DNA from: JAWKSY01 sp041402125
Lineage (GTDB): Bacteria; Planctomycetota; GCA-002687715; DRQF01
Reading direction: 5' to 3'
Length of the DNA: 64,000 nt
Assembly (NCBI GenBank): GCA_041402125.1
Contig: JAWKSY010000019.1
Location: 36,936 to 100,935 of the forward strand
Shown: positions 34,763 to 48,008 of the stretch, one piece after another
How the letters are laid out: every line of letters starts with the position of its first letter
Numbering within the stretch: the stretch's first letter is position 1
Position numbers and translations under genes: made by a program
The notes under the pieces: model-generated
What the model was told of the DNA's origin: nothing
The model's database searches: none
What the model saw: the letters and a program-made list of their open reading frames with translations, nothing else

Positions 34763-35788
34763 ATGTCGAAGACGATTCCGAAGGGGGCCGACCTCGCCAG
34801 CGGATGGGATGTCGGAAGTCTGCTCCTCGGACTCGTCGCGGCCTTTCTCGGCTCGCTCGCGGCCGCCCCCGGCTGTGAGACGAAGACCGCCCCTCCCCTC
34901 TCGATCGCGGAACGCCACGACCTCGGCGAGAACCGGTCGACCTTTGCGGGCCTCGTGCTCGACGAGCGGCGGGATCGCGTCTGGGTCGCCTTCGAGGCGA
35001 GCGCGCCGCTCGTCCTGGGACGGAGCGCCGAGGATCGCCCGCCCGCGCCTTCCGAACCGGCCCTGACCCGGGGGATCCTCGCGCTTCCCCACCGGGATGC
35101 GATGCTGCTCCACGCCTCGACGGGCGAACTCGTCCTCGAGGACGCCGGTGACGGCCGAGCGCTCGCCCGTCGCGCGGGACTCGACGCGGGCGCGATGGCG
35201 GCCGATGAGACCGGCGGACGGATCTGGGTGGCGCGCGAGCGCGGTCTCGCCGCCCTCGACGCCGAGACCCTGGCGGCGCGGGCCGAGCTCACCCTGAAGA
35301 AGCGACCGCTGGCACTGGCCGTCGAGACGCGGGGAGCGCGGCTCTTCGCGCGGGGACTGGGCGGCATCACGGTGGTGGATCGGGCGAAGGCCGCGGTCCT
35401 CGAGAGCTGGCCCCTCACCGAGCCGGACGGTGACGGCGACACGCTCGTCCTCGACGAGCCCCACGCGCGCCTCTACCTCGCGGGCGCCCGGCTCCTCGTG
35501 CTCCACACGCAGGACGGGAGCCGGATCGACGCGGTGGATCTGCCCGGCCGGGTCGTCAACCTCCACCACGACACGAGACACCGGCGGCTCTACGCGGTCA
35601 TCGAGGAGGGGCGCGTCCTCACCTTCGACATCGCGGATCCCGATCACCCGCGCCTGACGCAGGATCTCGAGCTCGACGGGATCCCGGGCGCCTCGGCGTG
35701 GGATCAGCGCCGCGAGACGCTCCGGATCGCGGTCACCGACCGGACTTCCGGCCGCCGGACCCTGCTGCGCCTGCCCGCGGCGGACTGA
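34763..35788 (+). CDS. Membrane-anchored or secreted beta-propeller protein
   Basis: A 341-residue protein with an N-terminal hydrophobic segment (about 18-36) ending in AAAPGC; the Cys could carry a lipid, but the lipobox is imperfect. The rest is made of repeats of about 40 residues with an AxDxxxxRxWVA-like pattern (LVLDERRDRVWVAFE, MAADETGGRIWVARE, LVLDEPHARLYLAG, RHRRLYAVIEEG), as in YVTN/NHL-type propellers. Function unknown. It stands alone between the zinc-motif protein and the kinase. Confidence 0.65.
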   Translation: MSKTIPKGADLASGWDVGSLLLGLVAAFLGSLAAAPGCETKTAPPLSIAERHDLGENRSTFAGLVLDERRDRVWVAFEASAPLVLGRSAEDRPPAPSEPALTRGILALPHRDAMLLHASTGELVLEDAGDGRALARRAGLDAGAMAADETGGRIWVARERGLAALDAETLAARAELTLKKRPLALAVETRGARLFARGLGGITVVDRAKAAVLESWPLTEPDGDGDTLVLDEPHARLYLAGARLLVLHTQDGSRIDAVDLPGRVVNLHHDTRHRRLYAVIEEGRVLTFDIADPDHPRLTQDLELDGIPGASAWDQRRETLRIAVTDRTSGRRTLLRLPAAD

Positions 35789-35959
35789 AGGTCTCCCGCC
35801 CCATTTCCGCGAAATAAGATCCAGTCGTCAGGCCCGGCGCGAACCGGGCCGAGAGAAGAGACTGACGTACCGGTTCTCCGGGCCTCGCGACGCCAAACGC
35901 GAGGAGCGACCCGCGAACCTTGCCTGATCCATCGACGACAATCGGAAAGCGTCCGCCTG

Positions 35960-37201
35960 GTGAACGCCGAGCGCACGACCATCTTGGACTCCGTCCCCAC
36001 CGGGGATCCGGCCACTCTCGTCCTCTGCGACCCCGCGGTCGCGAGCGGCGGAGCGGAGGATCCCTTCGGACTGGACCCCCTCGCCCTCGCGGCTCGCGGC
36101 GAAACCGCCGAGAACTCGCGCTGCGGCTTCATCTCTGGCTACAGCGTCCTCGGCGAGCTGGGACGCGGCGGCATGAGCGTCGTCTACCAGGCGGTGCAGG
36201 AGAAGCTGCAACGCATCGTCGCGCTGAAGGTGCTGACGCCCAACTGCTCGCTGGATCCGACGAGCGTCGAGCTGTTCCAGCGCGAGGCGAAGGCCGTCGG
36301 CGCGCTCAACCACCCGAACATCGTCACCGCCTTCGACTACGGCGAGGACAACGGCCGCTTCTTCCTCGCGCTCGAGTACATCGACGGCGCGAACTGCCTC
36401 GAGCTGATCGAGCGCGAGGGCGCGCTCGACGAGCGGACGGCGCTCATGATCGTGCGCGGCGCGATCCTCGGACTCTCGCACGCGCACAGCCAGGGCCTCA
36501 TCCACCGCGACGTGAAGCCCGCCAACCTGCTCTTCGCCTCGGACGGCCCGCGCGACGCGCGCCACCTCGAGATGGCGAGCACGGTGAAGGTCACCGACCT
36601 CGGCCTCGCGCTGATGGAGGAGACGGCGCTCGGGCGCCGCGACGAGAACGGCCGCTCGCGCATCATCGCGGGCACTCCGGCCTACATGGCGCCCGAGCAG
36701 GCGCGCGGCGAGGAGGTCGACTTCCGCGCCGACATCTACGGCCTCGGCGCGACGCTCTACCACGCGCTCACGGGCACGAAGCCCTTCGACGCGGAGACGA
36801 TGAGCGAGCTCTTCGCGATGAAGACGGAGGGCGCCCTCGTCCATCCGCAGGACCGGATGCAGACGATCCGCACGCCGGTCGTCTGGCTGCTCGACCGCAT
36901 GCTGGCGTTGCGGCCCGAGCACCGCTACTCGAGCTACGAGGCGCTCCTGGCCGACGTGGACAAGCTCCTCGAGGGCGAGATCCCTCGCATCGAGCCGCTT
37001 CCCGCCGGGGAGTCGAGCTTCCTGCCGCCGGCGCGGCTCTCGGGACGCCCCCGCCGTCGCTACAGCGACTGGTTCCGGGTGCAGGAGATCGAGGACGAGG
37101 TGCCGGGCCCCGACCCGATCCTGACCCGGATCCTGCCGGCGGCCCTCGTGCTCCTCGGTCTCGTCGCGGGCTGGGTCCTCAAGGGCCTCTTCGGCGGCTG
37201 A
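35960..37201 (+). CDS. Ser/Thr protein kinase, C-terminal TM anchor
   Basis: A 413-residue protein starting at GTG 35960. A disordered tail of 55 residues precedes the kinase domain (about 60-335): GRGGMSVVY (69-77), Lys90, Glu109, HRDVKPAN (182-189), DLG in place of DFG (213-215) and GTPAYMAPEQ (about 237-246). A linker of about 55 residues leads to one C-terminal TM helix (ILPAALVLLGLVAGWVL) with only a few residues outside, so it has no extracellular sensor. It may act on soluble or membrane partners in the cytoplasm. Confidence 0.9.
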   Translation: MNAERTTILDSVPTGDPATLVLCDPAVASGGAEDPFGLDPLALAARGETAENSRCGFISGYSVLGELGRGGMSVVYQAVQEKLQRIVALKVLTPNCSLDPTSVELFQREAKAVGALNHPNIVTAFDYGEDNGRFFLALEYIDGANCLELIEREGALDERTALMIVRGAILGLSHAHSQGLIHRDVKPANLLFASDGPRDARHLEMASTVKVTDLGLALMEETALGRRDENGRSRIIAGTPAYMAPEQARGEEVDFRADIYGLGATLYHALTGTKPFDAETMSELFAMKTEGALVHPQDRMQTIRTPVVWLLDRMLALRPEHRYSSYEALLADVDKLLEGEIPRIEPLPAGESSFLPPARLSGRPRRRYSDWFRVQEIEDEVPGPDPILTRILPAALVLLGLVAGWVLKGLFGG

Positions 37202-37228
37202 GCGAGCTCGAGGGCGCCACGCGCCCGC

Positions 37229-38851
37229 TCAGGCGTCGAAGCGGATGACGAAACCGTTGCTCGTCTCGCCCGAGACGTACTCCGCCACCTGGTAGTAGAC
37301 GATCACGCCGGCGAGCCAGGGGATCCCGAGGTTCGCGTAGGCCATGTAGCTGCCCGTCGCGTCGAGGTGGACGTCGGCGAGGAAGACGATCTGGCCCGGG
37401 TCGATGAGGAGCGGCGCTCCGATCGGACCGATCGTGCCCGTCGTCGGCGCCAGCGATCCCGCGATCGCGACCCCGCCCCCGGGCGTGCCGCCGTTCAGGA
37501 CGACGTGACCCTGCGTCGGCGCGGCCGGAACCGGCGCCCAGCCGGCGGCCAGCGTGCCCGAGCCCGCGCCGTGGCCGCTCACGCCCTTGTGGACGGAGAC
37601 GCGCACGATGTTCGGTCCGGCCGGCCCGACGAAGCCCGCCGGCGTGGGGAGGATCGACGCGTACTCGGGGATGAGGTCGCCGTTGACGTCGCCGATGACG
37701 GTGCGGGGCGGCCCGAAGGGCAGAAGCTCCCCGCCGTCCGCGCCCGAGAGGATCCGCTCTCCGTAGATCCCGGCGGCGTCCGCGCGCTGCACGAGGTCGA
37801 GGACGCCGTCGCCGTTCCAGTCGAAGGGACGATGCTTCACGACGCGCAGCGCGTCCTGGGCGTAGGAGAGGAAGACCGGATTCGGCCGGAGCCACAGCGT
37901 CGATCCGTCGGCGCCCGAATAGGCGGCCGTGTAGCCGTGGTCGCCCACCGAGCCGCGCCGCGAGCTCATGACCATGTCCGGGACGCCGTCGCCGTCGAGA
38001 TCGCCGGCCACCACGAGGCCGTTGCCGAAGTTCTGGTTGGCGGCGGCGCCGTTCCAGAAGCGGAGGTACTGGAGCGTCGCGCCCGACATGAGGCTCGCGC
38101 CGCCGGCCGAGGGCGCGACGAAGGGCGAGTTCTCGGCGCAGACCAGGACGTCGCCGACGCCGTCGCCGTCCACGTCGCCGACGTCCGCGATGTCCGTCCC
38201 GATCGGTCCGGAGAAGACCGTCGAGAAGATCAAGGCGCCGCTGGTCGCGGAGCGGTACTCGACGCCGGTGAGGGCCCAGGGGTAGCCGACGTTGAGGACG
38301 AAGCCGAGGTCGCGCACGCCGTCGCCGTCGAGGTCGTCGAGGGAGGCGCTCATCACGTGCGTGAAGTAGGACCCCGGCGGCAGCGAGGTCCCGACCGTTC
38401 CGCTCATGATGGGCGCGCCGTCGTCGCCGGCCACGATCGTCATCGACATCTGGTAGTTCGCGGGAGCGCTCGTCGAGTAGACCGGGACCGCGCTGGGCGC
38501 GATCCGCAGGAGGTCGGCGCGCCCGTCGCCGTCCACGTCGCCGACGGAGCGGAAGGCGGTGAGCCCGAAGGTCGCGTCGACGACGCCCCGCGGCAGTGCA
38601 TGGAGCAGCGTGCCCGTCGCGGCCGAGAGGATCCGCCACTCCTCCTGGGGCACGGTCTGGGCGCGCACGGCCAGGTCCGAGACGCCGTCGCCGTCGACGT
38701 CGTCGAGCGCGCGCAGCTCGACGAGCGGCGCGGGCGCGACACCCGGGCCGAGCGCGGCCGAATCGTGGAGATCCGGGAAGGACTGGGCGCCGAGGGCGCC
38801 GGTCAGGATCGCGAACGCGGTGGCGCCGAGGGCGCTGCGCATCGGGGTCAT
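37229..38851 (-). CDS. Secreted FG-GAP/VCBS-repeat protein
   Basis: A 540-residue protein. ATG 38851 has AGGAG 4 nt upstream; an in-frame ATG 9 bp later is less well placed. After a signal peptide (ends TGALGAQ) come seven calcium-loop repeats of the DxDGDG type (DDVDGDGVSDL, GDVDGDGRADLL, DDLDGDGVRDL, GDVDGDGVGDV, GDLDGDGVPDM, FDWNGDGVLDL, GDVNGDLIPEY), the mark of integrin-like FG-GAP propellers. A C-terminal beta domain of about 120 residues (ending NGFVIRFDA) resembles the shared end of many planctomycete surface proteins. Probably surface or extracellular; role unknown. Confidence 0.8.
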   Translation of the reverse strand: MTPMRSALGATAFAILTGALGAQSFPDLHDSAALGPGVAPAPLVELRALDDVDGDGVSDLAVRAQTVPQEEWRILSAATGTLLHALPRGVVDATFGLTAFRSVGDVDGDGRADLLRIAPSAVPVYSTSAPANYQMSMTIVAGDDGAPIMSGTVGTSLPPGSYFTHVMSASLDDLDGDGVRDLGFVLNVGYPWALTGVEYRSATSGALIFSTVFSGPIGTDIADVGDVDGDGVGDVLVCAENSPFVAPSAGGASLMSGATLQYLRFWNGAAANQNFGNGLVVAGDLDGDGVPDMVMSSRRGSVGDHGYTAAYSGADGSTLWLRPNPVFLSYAQDALRVVKHRPFDWNGDGVLDLVQRADAAGIYGERILSGADGGELLPFGPPRTVIGDVNGDLIPEYASILPTPAGFVGPAGPNIVRVSVHKGVSGHGAGSGTLAAGWAPVPAAPTQGHVVLNGGTPGGGVAIAGSLAPTTGTIGPIGAPLLIDPGQIVFLADVHLDATGSYMAYANLGIPWLAGVIVYYQVAEYVSGETSNGFVIRFDA

Positions 38852-38969
38852 CTCTCTCTCCTCTCGCCTGATCTCGCCGGCCCGGACGGTTCGGCCCGGG
38901 ACGGCCGAGCCTACCCCGGCGGCGAGGCCGGCGGGAAGCGAGTTCCGGATGGCGGTCCGCCGAGAGGGG

Positions 38970-39134
38970 TCAGAGTCTGTGAATTCATCCCCGCGTCGGC
39001 CCGAGACCGCGCGAAACGGGGTCGGGCGAGGAAGGCCGACGATGCGTATCAATGGGCAGATACGGCGAGGAGGCATGACGAAGACCGGCACCGTTGCCGC
39101 CGGTCGAAGCCAGCGGGGATATCTTCACGGACTC

Positions 39135-39138
<4 letters not shown>
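38970..39138. mobile_element. MITE-like element, copy 1
   Basis: A non-coding element of about 169 bp with imperfect terminal inverted repeats: TCAGAGTCTGTGAATTCATC at the left, and TCTGAGAGTCCGTGAAGATA reading in from the right. It shares a long core with copy 2 (43754-43883), starting GCGTCGGCCCGAGACCGCGC, and carries about 39 extra bp in the middle. Its right end supplies the TGA stop codon of metH. Confidence 0.75.
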
Positions 39139-42764
<3,626 letters not shown>

Positions 42765-42768
<4 letters not shown>

Positions 42769-43691
42769 GCGCGAGTTTCCCGGATGCCGGTGGCGAGGAG
42801 GGTGACGAAGTGCGGCGGTCGCTCGTCCCGCGAGACGGGACGGACGTCGAGTTCGGCGAGGCCGCGCGCGGCGAGCGCGCGGCGGAGCTCGCGCTCCTCG
42901 AAGCCGAGGTGGCGGTGATCGAGTCGCTCCCGCACCCAGGCCTCCGCGTGACGCTTGAGATCGAGGATGAGGAGCCGCCCCTGGGGCGCCAGCGCGCGCG
43001 CGCACTCGTCGAGGGCGCGCTCGACGTCCTCGGCGCAGTGGAGCACCTGGCTCAGGAGGACGAGGTCGCAGGACGCGTCGGCGACGGGCAGCGAGGAGAG
43101 ATCGCCGTCCGCGATCTCGAGCCGCGTCACGCCGCGCTTCTCGGCCTTGCGACGGAGGCGCTCGCGCGCGGCCGGATCGGGGTCGACGGCGACGACGCTC
43201 GCGGCCGACGCGGCGAGGAGGAGCGTCAGTTCGCCGTCCCCCACCCCGACGTCGAGAAGCCGACCCGGTCGGACGAGGGTCAGCAGGGCGCGCGCGAAGC
43301 CCTCCCAGCTCCGGCCGGGCAGGTAGCCCCGCCCGAGCCCCAGCGCGGCGTCGTCGTCCCCGCGGCGCGCGCGGAGCAGCGCGTCGAGGTTGCGACGGTC
43401 GGCGCGGCAGGCCTCGCTGTCGGCGATCATGGGCTCGACGAGCTCGAGGATCGCGGCCGCGCCGGGGTCGTTCGCGTCGACCCGGAGGTGCACGCGGCGG
43501 CCGCAGCGCCGCTCCGCGAGGGGAACCGCCTCACGGAGGGTGGCGAGCTGCGCCGAGACGCGAGACTGGCCGAGGTTCGTCACCTCCTCCAGCTCACGAG
43601 CCGTAAGCTCCTCGCGGGAAAGGAGATGAAGGAGCCTGAGTCGCGTCTCGTCGCCCAGGGCGCGGAAGAGCTTGGCAGCATTCTTCATCAT
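42765..43691 (-). CDS. ArsR-type regulator fused to SAM-dependent methyltransferase
   Basis: A 308-residue protein. Residues 1-75 form an ArsR-type winged helix (FRALGDETRLRLLHLLS, LGQSRVSAQLATLRE). Residues 120-300 are a class I methyltransferase (motif I LLDVGVGDGELT at 145-156, VDPDP acidic motif, SCDLVLLSQVLHCAEDVERA). This fusion is known from many bacteria beside methionine/SAH-cycle genes, where it is thought to sense S-adenosylhomocysteine and control metH and ahcY. Here it overlaps metH by 4 bp, so translation is probably coupled. It may bind its own promoter. Confidence 0.88.
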
Positions 43692-43693
43692 GA

Positions 43694-43711
43694 CATCCGG
43701 ATATTACGATG
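43694..43711 (-). promoter_or_regulatory. Possible operator upstream of the ArsR-methyltransferase gene
   Basis: CATCCGGATATTACGATG, with inverted ends (CATC/GATG) around an ATAT centre and a nested ATCCGGAT palindrome, lies 3-20 bp upstream of the start codon. Its place suits autorepression by the ArsR domain. No experiment or second site supports it. Confidence 0.35.
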
Positions 43712-43753
43712 ATCGGCTGACGGTCGCCATCGCCGGAGGTCATTTCGAGCCGC

Positions 43754-43883
43754 TCAGGGTCGGTGATTCTCTCCCTGCGTCGGCCCGAGACCGCGCGAAA
43801 CGGCGCCGGGTGAGGAGGCATGAAGAAGGCCAGCGCCGTTGCCGCCGGTCGAAGCCAGCGGGGATGGATTCACGGACTCTCAG
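43754..43883. mobile_element. MITE-like element, copy 2
   Basis: About 130 bp with imperfect terminal inverted repeats (TCAGGGTCGGTGATTCTCTC at the left; CTGAGAGTCCGTGAATCCAT reading in from the right). It shares most of its sequence with copy 1 at 38970-39138 but lacks about 39 bp of its middle. Its right end supplies the TGA stop of the DUF885 gene, in the same way as copy 1 does for metH. Confidence 0.75.
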
Positions 43884-45454
43884 CCCACGACGGTCAGATC
43901 GTCCGGACGGACGGGACCGGCCGCGAGGAGCGCCTCGTGGAAGCGCGCGGCCGAGAAGCCCGCCCCTTCGACCGCCTCGGTCCGCTCGCGAAGGGCCCGG
44001 ATGCGCCGCGCCCCGAAGAAATAGGCGACGGCCTGGAGCGGGCCGCGCTGGTAGCGCTCGAGCTCCCAGCGGGCCGAGGCCAGTCCGGCGTTCTCGCAGA
44101 CGAAGGGCTCGACCTCGGCCGGCGCGAGGGCGCCGCGGTGGAGATCGATCTCGGCGATGACGCGGACCGCGCGGAGCGCGTCGGCCGCGTGCGCGAAGAG
44201 CAAATCGACGCCGGAGTGGAGTCCCGCCTCGCGGACGAGCGACTCGGCGTAGACCGCCCAGCCCTCGATGGAGAGCATGGCGGAGAAGTTCAGGCGGGGG
44301 ATCGCGACGTCGTCGGCGACGGCGAGGAAGCGGAAGGGCGCGGCCGCGCCGGCGAAGCGGCGCTGGAATCCCGCCGACTGGAGCGTGTGGCCGGGGACGC
44401 CCTCGTGGACCGCGAGCACCGAGGCCCAGGCCCTCGGGTGAGCGCCGGGATCGGGGTGGATCACGAACTGGCCGCGGCCGCGCGGGTCGAGGAGCGGCGC
44501 CGGCCAGTTGGTGCCCGCGCCCTGGTCGCGCATCCCCTCGGGGTAGACGTCCATGCCGAGCCGGTCGAGATCGAAGGGCGCGAACTCCCCGCGCGCGACG
44601 AGGCCCTCCATCACCCGTCCCATCGTCGCCCGATACCAGGCCTCCGGCCCCGGCGAGGCCGGGAGCGTCTCACGCTGGAGCTCGACCATGTGCGTCCGCA
44701 GGGAGCCGAAGTCGCGGATGGAGGCTCCCCCGGGGAGCGTCCGGGCGACCTCGAGCATCGCCTCCCGCGTCGTCGCGAGCGCCTCGCGCGCCTCCGCGAC
44801 GAGCGCCTCGAGCGAGTCGGTGAGCCCGTGCGTGAGCCGCAGGCGCTCGGCGTACTCCTCGGCGCCGAGGATCGCGTGCTCGGGCGCGAGCGGACGGAGC
44901 TCGTCGCGCAGGAAGACCAGGTGGCGATCCACCGCCGATCCGGCCCCGGGGTCGAGCGCGGCGAGGAAGTCGCGCGCCGCCGGCAACTCGTGGGCGACGA
45001 GCGACTCGAGGAAGGACCGGTGCGCGACGCGGCCGCGCTCGGCCTCCGCCCGGAGCGCGCGACGATGCTCATCGAGGAAACGCGGGACCCCGGCCGCGCG
45101 GGCCCGCGTCGCCGCGTCCGGTCCCTCGGACGGATCGCCGCCTCGACGCGCGAGGCGATAACGGAGCATCGCGTAGGGGTAGAGCGCCCACTGCGGATTG
45201 GCGCGCGCCCAGCCTCCGCGATCGAGATGTCGCTCGAGCCGGGCGTGACGTCGGAGCGCCCGGAGGTCGAGATCATGCTCGTCGCCGCCGTCCGTGCCCG
45301 CGAGGGCCTCGTCCCAGAACGCGCGGCGCGCCGCCTCGCCCTCCTCGCTCATGTCCCGCCGGTGCTCGTCGCGGTCGGGGACGCCCAGGGTCTCGGCCTC
45401 CTCGGGTTCGAGGTCGGCGTGGCGGCGGAAGAGAGCGGCGAGGTCCACGAGCAT
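43880..45454 (-). CDS. DUF885-family peptidase-like protein
   Basis: A 524-residue protein without signal peptide. It carries the DUF885 marks: HEGVPGHTLQ (about 347-356; HExxxGH, two zinc ligands and the catalytic Glu) and LSIEGWAVYAESL (about 392-404; third ligand Glu). The family is related to M32-type carboxypeptidases and is mostly uncharacterised, with some members acting on short peptides. The start MLVDLAALF is clean. The C-terminal stop falls in a MITE-like terminal repeat, so the last residues (DDLTVVG) may have been changed by the insertion. Confidence 0.85.
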   Translation of the reverse strand: MLVDLAALFRRHADLEPEEAETLGVPDRDEHRRDMSEEGEAARRAFWDEALAGTDGGDEHDLDLRALRRHARLERHLDRGGWARANPQWALYPYAMLRYRLARRGGDPSEGPDAATRARAAGVPRFLDEHRRALRAEAERGRVAHRSFLESLVAHELPAARDFLAALDPGAGSAVDRHLVFLRDELRPLAPEHAILGAEEYAERLRLTHGLTDSLEALVAEAREALATTREAMLEVARTLPGGASIRDFGSLRTHMVELQRETLPASPGPEAWYRATMGRVMEGLVARGEFAPFDLDRLGMDVYPEGMRDQGAGTNWPAPLLDPRGRGQFVIHPDPGAHPRAWASVLAVHEGVPGHTLQSAGFQRRFAGAAAPFRFLAVADDVAIPRLNFSAMLSIEGWAVYAESLVREAGLHSGVDLLFAHAADALRAVRVIAEIDLHRGALAPAEVEPFVCENAGLASARWELERYQRGPLQAVAYFFGARRIRALRERTEAVEGAGFSAARFHEALLAAGPVRPDDLTVVG

Positions 45455-45650
45455 GTCTCCGGCGCGGGAGAGGGGCGTCCGCAGCCTAGCCTATCCGCGG
45501 CTCGGGGGAAGGAGCGCGACGACCTGCCGCGGCGCGCCGGAGAAAGTCGTCACCGGTCGCGGCCCCGGATTCGCCCTCGACGCCCGGTCTCGCGTAGAAT
45601 CGCCGGCGCGACGGCCGAGGTGTCGCGCGCGTGAGGCTCGGAGGGACGAG

Positions 45651-47558
45651 GTGACCGACAACGCTCCTGCCCCGACGCCGCGGGGCCGCCCGGCGGTCGC
45701 CGCGCTCTCGCTCGTGATCCTCCTCCTCGCGGCCGGCGCCCTCCTGTGGCCCCTGACGAGCGGCGGTTTCGTCGTCGACGACTTCCCCATGCTCCGGGCC
45801 GTCTCCTTCGGTCCGGGCGCCGAGCAGCCCGTGAATCGAGGGCCCGACCCGGTCGCGGCCTGGCGCTTCTTCCTCGAGCCGGTCCAGGTCGGCCATCAGG
45901 TCTACCGCCCGATCATCGGCCTGACCTGCGCGGCGCAGCTCGCCCTGAGCGGCCCCGATCCCTTCGCCTTCCAGCTCGCGAATCTCGGGCTGCACCTCCT
46001 CTGCGGGGCGCTCGTCTTCTGGCTCGCCGGGCGCATCGCCCCGGGGCTCGGCGCGGGCCCGCGCCTCGTCGGCACGGCGTTCTTCCTCGTCTCCCCCGTC
46101 CAGCTCGAGGCGGTGAGCTGGACGGCCGCGCGCTCGGAGACGCTCTCGCTCGCGGCGGGAGCGCTGGCGCTGGGCCTCGCGCTCGGGCCGCGCCGGCCGC
46201 TCGTCCTCCCGGCGATCCTCGCGCTGCTCGCGCTCTGGGCGAAGGAGTCGGGCGTCGTCTTCGCCCTCCTCCTCGTCGGCCACGGGCTCGCCCGCACGGG
46301 CCGTTCCTGGGGCGGACGCCTCCGCGACCTCGCGCCGCTCGGGATCGCCGTCGCGGTCTATCTCGCGGGTCGCGTCGTCGCCTTCGGCGGACTCGGAGCG
46401 CGCTACGGGGCGCGGGCGGAGAGCGAGTTCACCGACCCCGACCGGTGGCGCTCGCTGATCGACTCTCTCGCGGTGGCGCTCCTGCCCTGGTCGGACGAGT
46501 TCCACGGCGGACCGCTCGAGTCCGCGCGCCTGCCCTTCGTCTTCGCGACGATCACGGGGCTCGTGATCGCCGCCGTGCTGCTCCCCGCCGGGCTGCGGGC
46601 GCGCGGCGGCCGGCGCGCCTTCCTGATGCTCCTCGCGCTCTTCGTCGTGCCCTTCGTCCTCTCGGCCCTCGTCAATCTCGTCGGGCCGCGCCTCGTCAAC
46701 ACGCGCGCCTTCTACACGCCGATGGCGGCCCTCGCGATCGGGATCGCGATCGCGGCCGGCGCGGGCGGCCGCCGGCTGACCGCGGCGCTCGCCGTGCTCC
46801 TCGTCGGGGCCGCGGCCCTGGCGAGCCGCCCCACGCAGGCGCTCTACCTCGAGATGCACGCGGGCATCGGGGCGACGATCGACTCCGTGCGCGAGGCCGT
46901 GCGCGATCTCGAACCCGCCTACCGGGACGTCGTCATCCTCGGCTACCGCGAGGACGACTACTTCGGCGGCAGCTACACGAGCTCGGGCTCGCTCGAGCAC
47001 GCCCTGCTCCGTCCCTTCGTCCCGCTCGACCGCCGCGTGATCTTCGTCCGGACGGACGAGGTCGCGCCGGAGTTCCCCCACCTGACGCCCTTCCTCGCGC
47101 TCGACCGCCTCGAGAAGCCGGCGGCGATCCTCCGGCTCGTCCCGCCGCCGGAGCGCCCGCGACGCTACGGTCTCGTGCATCGCGCGGCCTGGCCGAAGCC
47201 GCCCCAGATCGTCGTCACGCCGGTCTCCCCCGCCTCCGGGACGAAGCAGGTCGTCGACCTCGCCCACCCCGAGAGCCTCGTGACGACCTTCGTCGCGGAA
47301 ACGACGGCGCCCGCGGATGCGCGCTACCGGCTGCGCATCCTCTGCATGGCGGCGGTGCTGGTGAACGACCTCCTGCCGCCCGAGATGGTCGTCCGCGAGG
47401 GCTCTCGCATCCGGGTCGACGTCCCCATGACCTCGGACTTCCGCGAGCTCACGCGCTGGTACCGCCACTTCGCCTGGACCCTCGTCGCCGAGGACGCGGA
47501 GGGTCGCGAGCTCGGACCGACGCCGCTCTCCTTCCTCGAGATCGAGGTCGTCCACTGA
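45651..47558 (+). CDS. Multi-pass membrane protein, GT-C glycosyltransferase-like
   Basis: A 635-residue protein starting at GTG 45651, which has GGAGGGACGAG directly upstream. The first TM helix is followed by VVDDFPMLRAV, a loop with paired Asp as in the first outer loop of GT-C enzymes (dolichyl-phosphate-mannose transferase fold). About 10 TM helices follow up to residue 390, with YRPIIGLTCA and AVSWTAARSETLSLA, reminiscent of TMTC/O-mannosyl-transferase-like planctomycete proteins. The last 240 residues are soluble. The sugar donor and acceptor are unknown. arfB starts 1 bp after its stop. Confidence 0.65.
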   Translation: MTDNAPAPTPRGRPAVAALSLVILLLAAGALLWPLTSGGFVVDDFPMLRAVSFGPGAEQPVNRGPDPVAAWRFFLEPVQVGHQVYRPIIGLTCAAQLALSGPDPFAFQLANLGLHLLCGALVFWLAGRIAPGLGAGPRLVGTAFFLVSPVQLEAVSWTAARSETLSLAAGALALGLALGPRRPLVLPAILALLALWAKESGVVFALLLVGHGLARTGRSWGGRLRDLAPLGIAVAVYLAGRVVAFGGLGARYGARAESEFTDPDRWRSLIDSLAVALLPWSDEFHGGPLESARLPFVFATITGLVIAAVLLPAGLRARGGRRAFLMLLALFVVPFVLSALVNLVGPRLVNTRAFYTPMAALAIGIAIAAGAGGRRLTAALAVLLVGAAALASRPTQALYLEMHAGIGATIDSVREAVRDLEPAYRDVVILGYREDDYFGGSYTSSGSLEHALLRPFVPLDRRVIFVRTDEVAPEFPHLTPFLALDRLEKPAAILRLVPPPERPRRYGLVHRAAWPKPPQIVVTPVSPASGTKQVVDLAHPESLVTTFVAETTAPADARYRLRILCMAAVLVNDLLPPEMVVREGSRIRVDVPMTSDFRELTRWYRHFAWTLVAEDAEGRELGPTPLSFLEIEVVH

Positions 47559-47559
47559 C

Positions 47560-47982
47560 ATGCCGGTCTTCGTGCAACCGGGCCTCGAGATCCCCGACGA
47601 GGAGCTGCGCTTCGAGACCTCGACCGCCGGGGGGCCGGGCGGGCAGCACGTCAACAAGACCGACAGCGCGGTCACTCTGATCTTCGACGTCGCGGGATCG
47701 CCGAGCCTCGACGAGGAGCGCCGGGCGCGACTCCTCCAGCGCCTCGCGAGTCGCCTCACGCGCGACGGCCTGCTCCGGGTGACCTGCCGCAGCGAGCGCA
47801 GCCAGCACCGCAACCGCTCGCTCGTCGTCGAGCGTTTCGCGGAGATCCTCCGCGAGGGGCTGCACCGGCCGAAGACGCGCAAGCCGACGAAGGCGACCCG
47901 CGGCTCGCAGAAGCGACGCCTCGATGCGAAGAAACGACGGTCCGAGATCAAGCGCGGTCGGGGTCGGCCGGGCGACGGCTGA
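47560..47982 (+). CDS. arfB: Alternative ribosome-rescue peptidyl-tRNA hydrolase ArfB
   Basis: A 140-residue protein of the YaeJ/ArfB family, which releases stalled peptides from ribosomes by hydrolysing peptidyl-tRNA. The catalytic GGQ lies in STAGGPGGQHVNKTDSAV (21-38). The basic C-terminal tail (from about 105, rich in Lys/Arg) enters the empty mRNA channel. Length is typical. It directly follows the GT-C-like gene with a 1-bp gap. Together with tmRNA/SmpB in this window it forms a second rescue route. Confidence 0.92.
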   Translation: MPVFVQPGLEIPDEELRFETSTAGGPGGQHVNKTDSAVTLIFDVAGSPSLDEERRARLLQRLASRLTRDGLLRVTCRSERSQHRNRSLVVERFAEILREGLHRPKTRKPTKATRGSQKRRLDAKKRRSEIKRGRGRPGDG

Positions 47983-48008
47983 CCGATCGCGTTCGAGCGC
48001 CGGGGGAA

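Noticed and set aside
37179..38639. 486-codon minus-strand frame overlapping the FG-GAP gene
   Set aside because: A second frame of the same strand, Arg/Pro-rich and without the calcium-loop repeats; the repeats and signal peptide are in the other frame.
43880..45634. 604-codon plus-strand frame opposite the DUF885 gene
   Set aside because: Antisense shadow of a gene with clear HEGVPGH and EGWAVYAE motifs.
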